64,000 nt of DNA from Allohahella sp002354735 (GTDB taxonomy: Bacteria; Pseudomonadota; Gammaproteobacteria; Pseudomonadales; Oleiphilaceae), in the NCBI RefSeq assembly GCF_047946665.1, contig NZ_CP172312.1, forward strand, positions 248,001-312,000. Direction: 5' to 3'. A program made the translations under genes and the position numbers. The notes under the pieces are model-generated. The model did not search any database, was not told the DNA's origin, and worked only from the letters and a program-made list of their open reading frames with translations. Numbering within the stretch: the first letter of the stretch is position 1; every line of letters begins with the position of its first letter. This document shows, piece after piece, positions 26,277 through 36,400 of the stretch.

Positions 26277-27663
26277 CCAGAACCCCGCGCAGCGAATTTG
26301 GACGCGCTTCAGTGATGCGCAGGTCGACGAAGCGACTGATCAGACGCTCACTGTCTGCATGGCTCATCATTTCGTTGCTGCTGGCTTCAGTCATGTCCGC
26401 CGCCTCAAGCTGGGGGAAGAAATTGACGACCCGGTTGTTTTCTGTACGCGCCTGCAGTTGCGCAGGATCTTTCTTCGAGCGGCCCGTTACCAGCACACGT
26501 TCAGTCGTGCCTACCATTTGGCGGCTGATCTGCTGGGCGTGCTGGTTGATCGCATGCTGCAGACGCGCCAGGCGAGCCTTCTTGACATCCATAGGCACGC
26601 TGTCAGGCAAGTCGGCAGCCGGCGTGCCAGGACGGGCAGAGTAGATGAAGCTGAAAGAGACATCGAAGCCGAGTTCGTCGATGAGCCGCATGGTGTCTTC
26701 GAAGTCCTCATCGCTCTCATCGGGAAAACCGATGATAAAATCGGAGGACAGGCTCAGGTTGGGCCTTATTTCCCGCAGGCGCCGGATTTTATCGACGTAC
26801 TCTGCCGCCGTATGCCCGCGTTTCATCCTCATGAGAATGTTGTCGCTGCCGCTCTGTATTGGCAGGTGCAGATGGCTGACAAGCTCAGGTACTTCGGCAT
26901 AGACATCGATGAGTGAGTCGCTGAACTCGACCGGGTGTGAGGTGGTAAATCGGATGCGGTCGATACCATCGATAGCTGCGACGTAGGTGATGAGTTCGGC
27001 GAGGTCCACCGGCGCTTCGTCCTCATCCTCCAGCATGCCGAGATAGGCATTGACGTTCTGACCAAGAAGATTGACTTCGCGTACACCGGAGCCGGCCAGA
27101 TGTTCGATTTCCGCAAGCACGTCGGCCACCGGACGGCTGACTTCTTCGCCACGGGTGTAGGGTACGATGCAGAATGAACAATATTTACTGCAGCCTTCCA
27201 TAATCGAAACGAAGGCACTGGCGCCGTCCGCGGTCGGCATCGGCAGATGATCGAACTTTTCGATTTCGGGGAAGGTCACATCCATCATGGGAATCTGACT
27301 CTTCACGCGTTGATCGACCATTGCCGGCAGCCGGTGCAGGGTCTGAGGTCCGAAAACGAGATCGACGAAAGGCGCTCTGGCGCGGATGGCCTCGCCTTCC
27401 TGGCTGGCGACGCAGCCGCCAACGCCGATAAGCAGATCAGGGTTCTTTTTCTTCAGGGATTTCCAGCGACCCAGCTGATGGAACACTTTTTCCTGCGCCT
27501 TTTCCCTGATCGAACAGGTATTGAGCAGTATCACATCGGCGTCTTCTGCCGAGTCGGTCAGCTCGAGCTGATGGCTCTCGCCCAGCAGGTCTGCCATGCG
27601 GGACGAGTCATACTCATTCATCTGACAGCCATGCGTTTTTATAAAAAGCTTCTTGGTCGCCAC
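26176..27663 (-). CDS. miaB: tRNA-2-methylthio-N6-dimethylallyladenosine synthase MiaB
   Basis: 495 residues, GTG start behind AAGGGTGA. Radical SAM methylthiotransferase modifying A37 of tRNAs. The N-terminal cluster ligands are in HGCQMN, LNTCSIR and GVGGCVA; the radical SAM motif is CSKYCSFC; a TRAM domain follows. The C-terminal tail (about 25 residues, Ser/Thr/Pro-rich) extends beyond the usual end at LRGVLV and is the part that overlaps phoH. Confidence 0.96.
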   Translation of the reverse strand: MATKKLFIKTHGCQMNEYDSSRMADLLGESHQLELTDSAEDADVILLNTCSIREKAQEKVFHQLGRWKSLKKKNPDLLIGVGGCVASQEGEAIRARAPFVDLVFGPQTLHRLPAMVDQRVKSQIPMMDVTFPEIEKFDHLPMPTADGASAFVSIMEGCSKYCSFCIVPYTRGEEVSRPVADVLAEIEHLAGSGVREVNLLGQNVNAYLGMLEDEDEAPVDLAELITYVAAIDGIDRIRFTTSHPVEFSDSLIDVYAEVPELVSHLHLPIQSGSDNILMRMKRGHTAAEYVDKIRRLREIRPNLSLSSDFIIGFPDESDEDFEDTMRLIDELGFDVSFSFIYSARPGTPAADLPDSVPMDVKKARLARLQHAINQHAQQISRQMVGTTERVLVTGRSKKDPAQLQARTENNRVVNFFPQLEAADMTEASSNEMMSHADSERLISRFVDLRITEARPNSLRGVLVGLPEGLRPAAPSADIASTSSVQPTTETAYYQA

Positions 27664-27777
27664 TGGTCACCCTTGCTCAAAATTTGAGCATTTAACAAAT
27701 TGGGCGGCTATTATAGGGTTGAAGTGATAAAATCTCGACCCCATTTCTTAGTCTCATCGTTCACGGTACTCAAATAC

Positions 27778-28113
27778 ATGGCAAGTTCTACGACAAGCAA
27801 GACGGTCTATAAGGTTATCTACTTCAATCACGACGAGATTTTCGAAGTCTACGCGGCTAATGTCTATGCCAGCGAGTTGTATGGTTTTGTGGAGATAGAA
27901 ACCTGGCTGTTCGGCGAGCGCTCGCAGCTGCTGGTCGATCCGGCTGAAGAAAAGCTGAAGAACGAGTTTGCCGGCGTGACTCGTTCCTATATTCCAATGA
28001 CTGCGATCATTCGGATCGATGAAGTCGAGCAGCAGGGGCAGGCAAAGGTTTCAACAGCCAAGATGGCTACAGTTTCTGCGTTTCCGCGGCCACCGGCCAA
28101 AACCGACAAATAG
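27778..28113 (+). CDS. DUF1820 family protein
   Basis: 111 residues from ATG 27778. Matches the DUF1820 pattern: KTVYKVIYFNHDEIFEVYA, FVEIETWLFGERSQLLVDPAEEKL and SYIPMTAIIRIDEVE. This family is widespread in gammaproteobacteria and often beside miaB, but its function is not known. It is divergent from miaB across a 114-base region that should hold both promoters; the ribosome site is weak. Confidence 0.85.
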   Translation: MASSTTSKTVYKVIYFNHDEIFEVYAANVYASELYGFVEIETWLFGERSQLLVDPAEEKLKNEFAGVTRSYIPMTAIIRIDEVEQQGQAKVSTAKMATVSAFPRPPAKTDK

Positions 28114-28127
28114 ATGTTCTGCTATCA

Positions 28128-28159
28128 GAGAGATGGCGGCCATATGGCCGCCATCTCTC
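28128..28159. terminator. 32-bp perfect palindrome between convergent genes
   Basis: The sequence is two exact 16-base complementary arms meeting at ATAT (arms begin GAGAGATGGCGGCC). It lies 15 bases after the DUF1820 stop and 10 bases before the cysN stop. As RNA it folds into a very stable GC-rich hairpin from either strand. No T-run follows on either side, so a bidirectional terminator is likely but not certain; a protein site is possible. Confidence 0.5.
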
Positions 28160-28169
28160 ATATCATCGC

Positions 28170-29846
28170 TTAGTATTTGTGAGCAAGCCCCAGACGTTCC
28201 AGCACAGAGTCCACAACCTCAGCGATATCGTCATCGGTATCAGCGTGAATGCACAGCAAGTCCGGGGTCGCATCGTTTCCAGTCTCGAAAGCTTCCCGAC
28301 TCTGGGTAATCACAATCATGTGCGCCTTCCGGGCCAGTCTTGCTGCTGAGACTGTCAGTTCTTCATCGATGGCGACGGCCATCAGGCCATGCTCAAAGAG
28401 AACCCGCTCGACAGTACAAGCCAGCTTGGCGGCGACAGGACCCTGAACCTCGATCAATAGGGATGCATGTCCCCGGCGCGCTTCGCGCTCGCTTGCAGCC
28501 ACCGGCACGTCTGAAAGCCGCTCCGAGTCTGCCACTGCACTATCCACCATGCCCGCCCCGACGGTGACGTTCGTAAGCCGGTCGATGATGATGAACGCAC
28601 CCATCAGGTGATTGCGCTGGTAGGGGTCGAATACAATCGGTTTGGTCAGTGCAAGTTCGCACAGCCCAATTTCATTCAGGCCGAGTTGCGAAGCATTGCT
28701 CTGCTGCAGCGTGTTGACGTCGATCTGGTGGAGTACTCGGGTAACTGAACCAAAGGTTGTAGTAGTGCCGAGTTTGATCGCGTACTGCTTGCCGGGCACG
28801 AGCGGGCTATCCGTCATCCACACGATATTCGCGTTGAGTCGGCTGCCGACGGTTGGGACATGATCCTTCTTGACCAGAACGTCACCGCGACTCACATCGA
28901 TTTCGTCAGTGAGGGTAAGGGTAACCGCCTGGTTCTGGAAGGCCTCCTCGAGGTCGCCATCGTAGGTTACGATCGATTTTACACGGCTGCTTCTGCGTGA
29001 TGGCAAGGCCATGATTTCATCACCAGCCCGTACGACGCCGGAGGCGATCGTGCCTGCGAAACCACGAAAATCGAGGTTTGGACGATTCACATACTGGACT
29101 GGCATGCGGAATTCGGCCAGCTGACGATCATCCGAAATGGCAACGTTCTCCAGGATGTGCATGAGCGGCTCTGCCCCAGGCAAGTCCTTGTACCAAGGCA
29201 TGTTCTCAGAGAAGTCCACGACGTTGTCGCCATCCAGCGCTGAGAGCGGGATGAAGCGCAGGTCGGGAATCCGCAGCGCCCGCGAGAACGCCAGATAATC
29301 TTCGCGGATCTCGTCATAGCGCGCCTGGCTGTAGTCGACAAGATCCATTTTGTTGATGGCGACGACGACGTGGCGAATGCCGAGCAGGGACGCAATGAAT
29401 GTGTGACGCCTGGTCTGGGTGAGCACACCATAGCGCGCATCGACCAGAATGATGGCCAGCTGCGCAGTCGAGGCGCCCGTGGCCATGTTGCGCGTGTACT
29501 GCTCATGCCCAGGGGTGTCGGCTATGATGAACTTGCGCTTGGCAGTCGAAAAGAAGCGATAGGCGACATCGATGGTAATACCCTGTTCGCGCTCGGCCTG
29601 CAGGCCATCCACCAGCAGCGAGAGATCAAGCTTGCCACCGGCATTCCCACTTTTGGCACTATCTTTCTTGATCGCTTCGAGCTGATCTTCATAAATCATC
29701 TTCGAATCGTGCAGAAGTCGCCCGATCAGGGTGCTCTTGCCGTCGTCAACACTACCGCAGGTCAACAGACGCAGCAGCTCCTTCTGTTCGTGCTGCTTGA
29801 GATACTCAAGAATGTCTTCGCTGATGAGTTCGGACTGGTGTGACAT
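28170..29846 (-). CDS. cysN: Sulfate adenylyltransferase subunit 1 with degenerate APS-kinase-like tail
   Basis: 558 residues. CysN is the GTPase that drives CysD to make adenosine 5'-phosphosulfate. The GTPase signatures are GSVDDGKST (31-39), DTPGHEQY (110-117) and NKMD (165-168), followed by two beta-barrel domains to about 435. Residues about 455-558 resemble a shortened APS kinase domain: where CysC has a GLSGAGKST P-loop this has GPVAAKLA, and the later strands (MIVIT, HADTDDDIAEVVDSVLERL) echo the CysC core. Plain CysN is about 475 and CysNC about 630 residues, so this is an intermediate, probably kinase-dead form. It starts two bases after cysD. Confidence 0.9.
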   Translation of the reverse strand: MSHQSELISEDILEYLKQHEQKELLRLLTCGSVDDGKSTLIGRLLHDSKMIYEDQLEAIKKDSAKSGNAGGKLDLSLLVDGLQAEREQGITIDVAYRFFSTAKRKFIIADTPGHEQYTRNMATGASTAQLAIILVDARYGVLTQTRRHTFIASLLGIRHVVVAINKMDLVDYSQARYDEIREDYLAFSRALRIPDLRFIPLSALDGDNVVDFSENMPWYKDLPGAEPLMHILENVAISDDRQLAEFRMPVQYVNRPNLDFRGFAGTIASGVVRAGDEIMALPSRRSSRVKSIVTYDGDLEEAFQNQAVTLTLTDEIDVSRGDVLVKKDHVPTVGSRLNANIVWMTDSPLVPGKQYAIKLGTTTTFGSVTRVLHQIDVNTLQQSNASQLGLNEIGLCELALTKPIVFDPYQRNHLMGAFIIIDRLTNVTVGAGMVDSAVADSERLSDVPVAASEREARRGHASLLIEVQGPVAAKLACTVERVLFEHGLMAVAIDEELTVSAARLARKAHMIVITQSREAFETGNDATPDLLCIHADTDDDIAEVVDSVLERLGLAHKY

Positions 29847-29847
29847 G

Positions 29848-30756
29848 CTAGAAATATCCCTCGCGCTTCTTCTGTTCCATCGAGCCGGCCGAATCGTGGT
29901 CGATCATGCGGCCTTGTCGCTCGCTGCTGGTCGTCAGCAGCATTTCCTGAATGATGTCGGTTAATGTATCTGCCTCGGACTCGACAGCACCGGTGAGCGG
30001 ATAGCAGCCGAGTGTTCTGAAGCGGACCGAACGCATTTCCGGCGTCTCGCCTTCACGCAAGGGCATACGTTCATCATCGACCATGATGAGGGTGCCGTCT
30101 CGCTCGACCACAGGACGCTTCTTGGAGAAATACAGGGGGACTATCTCGATCTGCTCCAGATGGATGTACTGCCAGATGTCGAGCTCTGTCCAGTTGGAGA
30201 GCGGGAATACACGGATGCTCTCACCCTTGTTGATCTTCCCGTTGTAGAGATTCCAGAGCTCGGGACGCTGATTTTTCGGATCCCAGCTGTGGTTTTCATC
30301 CCTGAACGAGTACACCCGCTCCTTGGCACGCGACTTCTCCTCGTCACGTCGCGCGCCGCCAAAGGCTGCGTCGAACTTGTATTTGTTCAGGGCCTGCTTG
30401 AGTGCCTGAGTCTTCATGATATCCGTATGCTTCGAGCTGCCGTGCGTAAACGGCCCCACGCCCTGTGCAACACCCTCCTGATTGATGTGGACGATCAGGT
30501 CAAGGCTATGCTCTTTCGCCATCCGATCACGGAATTCAATCATTTCCCTGAATTTCCAGGTGGTATCCACGTGCAGTAGGGGAAACGGCAGCTTGCCCGG
30601 GAAAAAGGCCTTGCGGGCGAGATGCAACATCACGGAAGAATCCTTCCCGATGGAGTACATCATCACGGGTCGCTCGAATTCGGCAGCGACCTCGCGAATG
30701 ATGTGTATGCTCTCAGCCTCAAGTTGCTTGAGGTGAGTCAGAGTGTGTTCAGACAT
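29848..30756 (-). CDS. cysD: Sulfate adenylyltransferase subunit 2
   Basis: 302 residues; catalytic subunit of ATP sulfurylase, acting with CysN in the cytoplasm in assimilatory sulfate reduction. The PP-loop ATP pyrophosphatase motif is SIGKDSSVML, with family landmarks HVDTTWKF, FGGARRDEEKSRAKER and LRFRTLGC-type RTLGCYPLTGAVES. Length equals E. coli CysD (302). A 60-base leader and a good -10 element precede it. Confidence 0.97.
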   Translation of the reverse strand: MSEHTLTHLKQLEAESIHIIREVAAEFERPVMMYSIGKDSSVMLHLARKAFFPGKLPFPLLHVDTTWKFREMIEFRDRMAKEHSLDLIVHINQEGVAQGVGPFTHGSSKHTDIMKTQALKQALNKYKFDAAFGGARRDEEKSRAKERVYSFRDENHSWDPKNQRPELWNLYNGKINKGESIRVFPLSNWTELDIWQYIHLEQIEIVPLYFSKKRPVVERDGTLIMVDDERMPLREGETPEMRSVRFRTLGCYPLTGAVESEADTLTDIIQEMLLTTSSERQGRMIDHDSAGSMEQKKREGYF

Positions 30757-30822
30757 GTAGTGCGCGTCTCCCCGGAAAGAATTTCGCCAGTTTGGAATGC
30801 GCGTACTATAGGAAATCAGGAA

Positions 30823-30852
30823 ATTATAAGAAAGCTCTATTCTATACCGCTT
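30823..30852 (-). promoter_or_regulatory. Likely cysDN promoter
   Basis: On the minus strand a perfect TATAAT (30828-30823) lies about 67 bases before the cysD start. The -35 region at 17-18 bases (AGCGGT) is poor, as in activator-dependent promoters, and the AT-rich CTATAACAAAG stretch just upstream could be a CysB site. The CysB assignment is inference. Confidence 0.4.
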
Positions 30853-30862
30853 TGTTATAGTC

Positions 30863-31285
30863 TTATGGTCTGCGCCCCTTCTTTGCCTCTATGAACTCGT
30901 CAAGGAGGTCCTGTTGCTCCGTGGTCAGGCGCAGGTAGCTGAGACCAACGTGGTATTCGTCGCGCGACTGTCGGCATGTATGCGCCACTACAGCTGCAAT
31001 GCGGAATGCCGCTTCGGCACTGTCTGGGGGTACAAACGTGCTGCCACGCGCCAGTTCCCGTAGATCGAATTCGATCTCCAGTGTGGTCGGTTCATGGCGG
31101 ATCATCGTTTTCTGGTCGGCCGATAACAGGTCTGCCAGCTCGCGTTCGCAGGACACCATGACTCCGGCCCGGGAAATATTTCTGATCTGGACTTTCGCAG
31201 GTGTTTCGAGCCTAAGCACGGCTGGGCAGGCGGCAGGGACACGCAGGTGGTGGCGCAGGTTCTGCCTTGATGTTGTGGTCGACAT
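30863..31285 (-). CDS. PilZ-domain protein
   Basis: 140 residues from ATG 31285; the open frame continues upstream but that part overlaps the neighbouring gene and reads as noise. The c-di-GMP-binding elements are an N-terminal RxxxR-type segment (RHHLR) and NISRAGVMV, matching the (D/N)xSxxG motif. A PilZ domain fills most of the protein, with no other domain, so it is a single-domain c-di-GMP effector. Lies between a DUF748 gene and cysD, 44 bases after the former. Confidence 0.75.
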   Translation of the reverse strand: MSTTTSRQNLRHHLRVPAACPAVLRLETPAKVQIRNISRAGVMVSCERELADLLSADQKTMIRHEPTTLEIEFDLRELARGSTFVPPDSAEAAFRIAAVVAHTCRQSRDEYHVGLSYLRLTTEQQDLLDEFIEAKKGRRP

Positions 31286-31328
31286 AAAACGGTCTCTTAT
31301 AAATTTTTGTACAGCCTGTGGTGGCCCG

Positions 31329-32444
31329 TCACTCTTCCGGTTCTTTCTGTTTCTCGCCTTCTTTTTCGTCATCGCCCACATCATCGAGCGAAACGCTGCC
31401 TTCGAGTGAGGACTCGTAGGTTTCGATAAAGGCATTCTTGATGATGCCAATGACTGCGGTGACGACGCCGACGTCAGGGTTATCGATCCGGCCCTCAATA
31501 GGCACGCGGGTCGCGATACGATCTTTGCGCCCCTCTTCAAAGATAGCTGAAAATAAGCCAGTGATGGATTCGCCGACTACCGTCAGGAGTCCATCATCGT
31601 CACGTTTGACATCCTCCCGCCACTTGAAGACCTCGGCTTCCTTGAGCGCAGGGGTGATGTAACCCGCAATTTCGCCGTCTTCCGCCGCGAGTTCGCTAGT
31701 GAGGCTGAAGCGTCCACCCTCCAGGTCGAAAGGCGCATAGGCCTTGATGAGATCATCCAGTTTGGTGACTGATAGCTCGTCCATCTTGAGGTTCAGGTCG
31801 AACAGCGGCTGCTCGGCGTAAGGGTTCATCTTCAGCTTCAGATCGACAGGTGCATCAGCCATGAAGAGTGCCTTGGCGTCCAGATTAGCCACCAGGCTTG
31901 AAGAAAGATCCTCCGAATTCGTCAAGTTGGTCGCGATCATGTTGATTTCGTTGAGATAAACGTCTACTGGCGGCTCGCTGTTGAAATTCCTGAAGTGCAC
32001 TTCACCATTCACGACTTCGAGCTGTTCGATGTTGAACGGCGTGATGGATTCGAGGACCTCTGTCCAGGATTGGTCTTCGCCGGTCTGTCCCTCTGCCTTC
32101 TCCCCGCCATCGACGATATTGATTTCCGGGTTGAGAAAGTACACTTCGCTCACCAGTGAACCGCGGAAAAGTGCACCCCACAGAATTGACACATCAACCT
32201 CATCAGCACTGAAAAGCGGTGTAGGCACCTCACCATCCGTTTTGACGATGTCGATGCCCTGGATCATGAAGGCGCCGCGGTATAGCGAAAGGTCCAGGTC
32301 ATCGATATGGCCACTGAAGCCCTCTATTCCATCAAGCGTCTTGTTGACATACCGCAGGATGGCATAGGGCATCGCAAGTCGAATGATGACAAGCAGAATG
32401 ATGAGCGCAGGTAGCCAGCGAGTCAGCAGATGGCTTTTATTCAT
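31329..32444 (-). CDS. DUF748/AsmA-like membrane-anchored protein
   Basis: 371 residues. One N-terminal helix (about 10-31, LPALIILLVIIRLAMPYAIL) anchors a periplasmic domain with the DUF748 pattern: YLNEINMIATNLTNS, followed by LNLKMDELSVTKLDDLIKAYAPFDLEGGRFSLTSEL. AsmA-like/DUF748 proteins are linked to envelope lipid transport, and some relatives carry many more repeats; this is a short form. The C-terminal 25 residues are strongly acidic and basic by turns (DDEKEGEKQKEPEE). Confidence 0.75.
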   Translation of the reverse strand: MNKSHLLTRWLPALIILLVIIRLAMPYAILRYVNKTLDGIEGFSGHIDDLDLSLYRGAFMIQGIDIVKTDGEVPTPLFSADEVDVSILWGALFRGSLVSEVYFLNPEINIVDGGEKAEGQTGEDQSWTEVLESITPFNIEQLEVVNGEVHFRNFNSEPPVDVYLNEINMIATNLTNSEDLSSSLVANLDAKALFMADAPVDLKLKMNPYAEQPLFDLNLKMDELSVTKLDDLIKAYAPFDLEGGRFSLTSELAAEDGEIAGYITPALKEAEVFKWREDVKRDDDGLLTVVGESITGLFSAIFEEGRKDRIATRVPIEGRIDNPDVGVVTAVIGIIKNAFIETYESSLEGSVSLDDVGDDEKEGEKQKEPEE

Positions 32445-32731
32445 ATGAACTATCTCCAGTTTCAGTCTATTAGCCCATCAAGGCCAGCCGCAGCAGCTGG
32501 ATTGAAAGTGATAACAATTACAAAGCGTGGCTCTGCAATTGGCCGATTTACAAAAATTCAGGGCCGTCAATACACGCTTCCAGCCACTTGTCTGGCCTGT
32601 GAAAATAGGCCTGGAAGCTTCGAGCCCTGCAGAATCGCCGCTTCGCGGATTGTTAAGGCTGATTCACGGCAGGTTGGCCCGAATTATGCGACCCGAGACA
32701 GACCGATACGCAGAAAAAGGAAAAGACGACG

Positions 32732-33193
32732 ATGACTTACAAAGAAACAATGAACGACGTCAAAGAGAAGATCAGTGATGTGACTCATCAGTTATCCGAG
32801 GAATACGAGGAGCGGGCACCTGAGCTCAGGGAAAGAGGGCGTGAACTGGTCGGTCGTACGCGAGAGTTTGTTCAGGCGCCGCCTACAGCGCTTGTGATTG
32901 GTGGTGCAGTTGCCGGCGCGGCAGCAGCGATGCTGGTCTGGGCAGTGATGCACCGTGATAGCAGCAGCCGCAACAGCAGCCGATACGGCACCATGCGAAG
33001 CAGCAGTCTGAGAGGCAATACGACGACACAGCGCACGCCACGTCAGTATGCGGGCACCAGTTCTTCGGCCGATCCACGGAATGAGACCCGTGCTGCAGGC
33101 ACTGCCAGCAAGTTGACGCCCACAACCTACAGGCCGTCTGACGAGCGCAGTTCCGGTTCCTATAATGCGACCAGAACAGAAGCTGACATATAG
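32732..33193 (+). CDS. Small membrane protein with coiled-coil head and disordered tail
   Basis: 153 residues; the family is not recognised with certainty, though the layout is like DUF883/DUF3618-type membrane-associated proteins. Residues 1-45 are charged and helical, then PPTALVIGGAVAGAAAAMLVWAVM is a Gly-zipper membrane helix (about 50-72), then a Ser/Thr/Arg/Asn-rich disordered tail. Such proteins often bind ribosomes or respond to osmotic stress, but nothing here shows that. The 287 bases upstream, shared with the DUF748 gene, hold no motif I can name. Confidence 0.6.
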   Translation: MTYKETMNDVKEKISDVTHQLSEEYEERAPELRERGRELVGRTREFVQAPPTALVIGGAVAGAAAAMLVWAVMHRDSSSRNSSRYGTMRSSSLRGNTTTQRTPRQYAGTSSSADPRNETRAAGTASKLTPTTYRPSDERSSGSYNATRTEADI

Positions 33194-33201
33194 GTTGCCA
33201 T

Positions 33202-33234
33202 AGCCACTCCCGGGCTGACCGGGAGTGTGGCTTT
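33202..33234 (+). terminator. Hairpin terminator
   Basis: AGCCACTCCCGG / CCGGGAGTGTGGCT with a two-base bulge and five-base loop, followed by TTTG, nine bases after the 153-residue gene. The T-run is short. Confidence 0.6.
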
Positions 33235-33251
33235 GATCCGCCGGAAAAAAG

Positions 33252-33289
33252 GACATTCACTGGAGACACTACGTGCTTTGGTGAATGTC
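33252..33289. terminator. Second hairpin, A/T-flanked
   Basis: GACATTCAC / GTGAATGTC is a perfect 9-bp stem with AAAA before (on the left arm) and TTTT after, around a 20-base loop. Its flanks suit a terminator on either strand. Together with the hairpin at 33202 it makes two tandem stems in the gap before the next gene. Confidence 0.5.
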
Positions 33290-33412
33290 TTTTCGTGTTT
33301 CAGCAGGGCGGGCATCCAGGTGTCACTTCGGTCATACGACCAACAAGCGATTGTTAAAGCTGTATAGCGCCTTTATGCTGATAATTTCCAGCGCCATTTC
33401 TGTGATCCCTTA

Positions 33413-36400
33413 ATGACTAATAATTTCCGGAACGACGATAGCAGCACCGCTCGACAGCATCAGAATGAAGCGCTGGAAACATCCGAGTCCGATACGATTG
33501 TCCAAGCCTCTCCCGAGCCGACGGAGAGCGGAGCGTATGGGCCGCCAATCGTTGGCATAGGCGCTTCTGCGGGTGGGCTGGCGGCGCTGAAAATCCTGCT
33601 GGGTACCATTCCACTCGATAGCGGTGTTGCTTTTGTGGTCGTCGTCCATCTATCGCCAGACTACGAGAGTCATTTGTCCTCGCTCCTCCAGGTCAAGGCG
33701 GAGATCCCGGTACAGCAGGTGCAGGGTGAGGTCAAGGTGGAGCCAAACACTGTCTACGTCATTCCACCCGGCCAGAATCTCAGCAGTATCGATAGCCATC
33801 TGCGTTTGACCAAACTCGAATCCGAGCGGCGGGCACGGGCGCCTGTCGACCACTTTTTTCGAACGCTGTCCAAGTCGCATGATGGAAATTCGGCGGCCAT
33901 TATCCTGACGGGCACCGGGTCTGATGGCACGCTGGGTATCCAGGAGGTCAAGCAGAAAGGCGGTCTCACCATCGTCCAGGATCCTGTGGAAGCCGAGTTC
34001 GACGGCATGCCCCGCAGCGCCATCAATACGGGCATCATCGATATCGTGCTGCCACTTGACGAGATGGTGGCGTACGTTCTGCGCTTTCTCAAGACGAGTC
34101 CAAGGTTGCCGGCGGCCGAAGATGAGCCTGACTCAGCCCGGCCCCTGCTGAAGACGATCCTGTCGGTTGTCCGGGCCCGGGAGGGCAGGGACTTTTCCCG
34201 GTACAAGCAGTCGACCATCATGCGCCGCATCCGCCGCCGCATGCAGCTGGCTCATCTTGAAGAGCTGAGCGACTATCTCGAGCTTCTACAGACGACTCCG
34301 GAAGAGGTGGTCGAGCTGGTAAATGACTTCTCCATCACCGTGACCAGTTTCTTCAGAGACCCTGAGGTCTTCGACGAGCTGGCACAGAAAGTCATTCCCA
34401 GGCTGTTCGCAAACGCCTTCGAGGACGAGTCGATTAGGATATGGTCGATAGGGTGTTCGACCGGCGAGGAAGCCTATACGCTGGCGATGCTGATGCTGGA
34501 GCATGCCGAGGATACCCAGTCCGACAGGGCGATTCAGATTTTTGCCTCGGATATGCACGAACATTCTCTCAAGCGCGCCCGCGAAGGCCTGTATCCCGGC
34601 GATATCGAGACTGATGTGAGCCAAGAACGGCTGGAGCGATTCTTCAGGAAGGAAAACGGCGCCTATCGTGTAAAGAAGGAAGTTCGTGATCTGGTCGTTT
34701 TCTCACCGCATAATTTCCTGTCAGATCCGCCGTTCTCACGCATGAATCTGATTGTCTGCCGCAATGTGTTGATCTATCTCCAGCGCACCCTTCAACCTGA
34801 CATCATCGAGCTGTTCCACTACTCGTTGAAAGCCCCGGGTTATCTGCTCCTCGGCACTGCGGAGACCGTTACTCAATCTCACCTGTTCGTGCCGGAAAAC
34901 AAGACGAATGGTTTGTATGCCAGACGCAATGTACCCGTCTCGGAGCCGCGCCTGCCCGTGTTTCCATTTACCAGAACGCGGCACAAGGACGATGATCAGC
35001 CGAAGGCGCCAGCTCCTGTGCCATCCTACGGCGCCCTGCACCACCGTATGGTAGAGCGATACGCGCCGCCGAGCGTCCTGGTCAATTCCGACAACCGGAT
35101 GGTTCATCTATCCCGGCGCGCCGGCCGGTACATGATGCATCCGGGGGGTGTGCCGACCACAAATATCTTCAAGCTGGTTCGCGAAGAGCTACAGGTCGAA
35201 CTCAATGCCGCGCTGCAGGGGGCCCTGGGGGGAGAAGAGCCCTGCGTCTCCAGACCCGTGCCGCTGAGAATAGATGGAGAGCTGCGCGAGGTGACAGTGT
35301 ATGCGCGTCGTGGCAGCGGTGACGAGGATGACGACTATGTCCTCATTGTCTTTGACGAACGCGACCCGGCGCTGCTTCAGGTTGACGCCGAGGCGCAGGA
35401 TGGCACCTCCGCGGCGGCAAGCCGGGAACTCGAGCTCGAGCTGGAGCTTACCAAGCGTCGCCTCCAGGCAGCAATCGATGAATACGAAACCGGTCAGGAG
35501 GAAATGCGGGCTTCAAACGAGGAGCTGCAGTCTGCCAATGAGGAGCTGAGGTCGACGCTTGAAGAGCTGGAGACCTCCAAAGAGGAGCTGCAGTCGATCA
35601 ATGAAGAGCTGCAAACGGCAAATCAGGAGAACAGACACCGGGTAGCGGAACTGAGTCAGCTGTCTGATGACCTGCAGCACCTTATGGCTGCCACCCATAT
35701 TGCCACGCTGTTTCTCGACCGGAAGTTGCGCATCTTGCGGTTTACACCCCAGATAGGAGAACTGTTCAACCTGCGGACGGTCGACAAGGGACGCCCGCTA
35801 TCCGACCTTACACATCGACTGAACTATGATCGACTGATGCAGGACGCCGAGGGCGTGCTCAAGGATCTCATTCCCAGCGAGCGAGAGGTCCGCGACAGCC
35901 AGGACAACTGGTACCTGGCACGCATGCGACCCTACCGTACTGCTGATGATCGTATCGAGGGCGTCGTGCTGACCTTCTTCGACATCAGTGACCACAAGCA
36001 AGCGGAGCTGGCCCTGCGCAAGAGCGAAGAGCGCTACAGAACCTTGTTCGAATCGATGGACGAAGCGTTCTGCGTGGTCGAGAAAGCAGATGAGAATGAT
36101 CCGGCCCTGACCATCGTCGCTGCGAACTCTGCCTTCCACCGGCTTACCAATTCCACAGTGCTCGTGGGGCGCCGTATCCATGAGGCGACGCCCAAGCTAC
36201 TGCCTTTCTGGCAGAATGTGTTCGATCGGCTTGGCAGTAGCCAGGAAGCCGCGAGATACCAATGCCCGCGTTCCGTATTCGGCCGCGCTGTCGAAGCACA
36301 CGCGTTCCGTCTGCCGAGCAGTCATGATGACGCTCATGTGGCTGTTCTGCTCGCTGATATTGACGATCATAAGCGGGTCGAGGAGGCGCTTCGAGAGGCT

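Noticed and set aside
30863..31540. Longer PilZ protein starting at 31540
   Set aside because: The extra 85 residues overlap the DUF748 gene in another frame and look random; ATG 31285 fits the domain.
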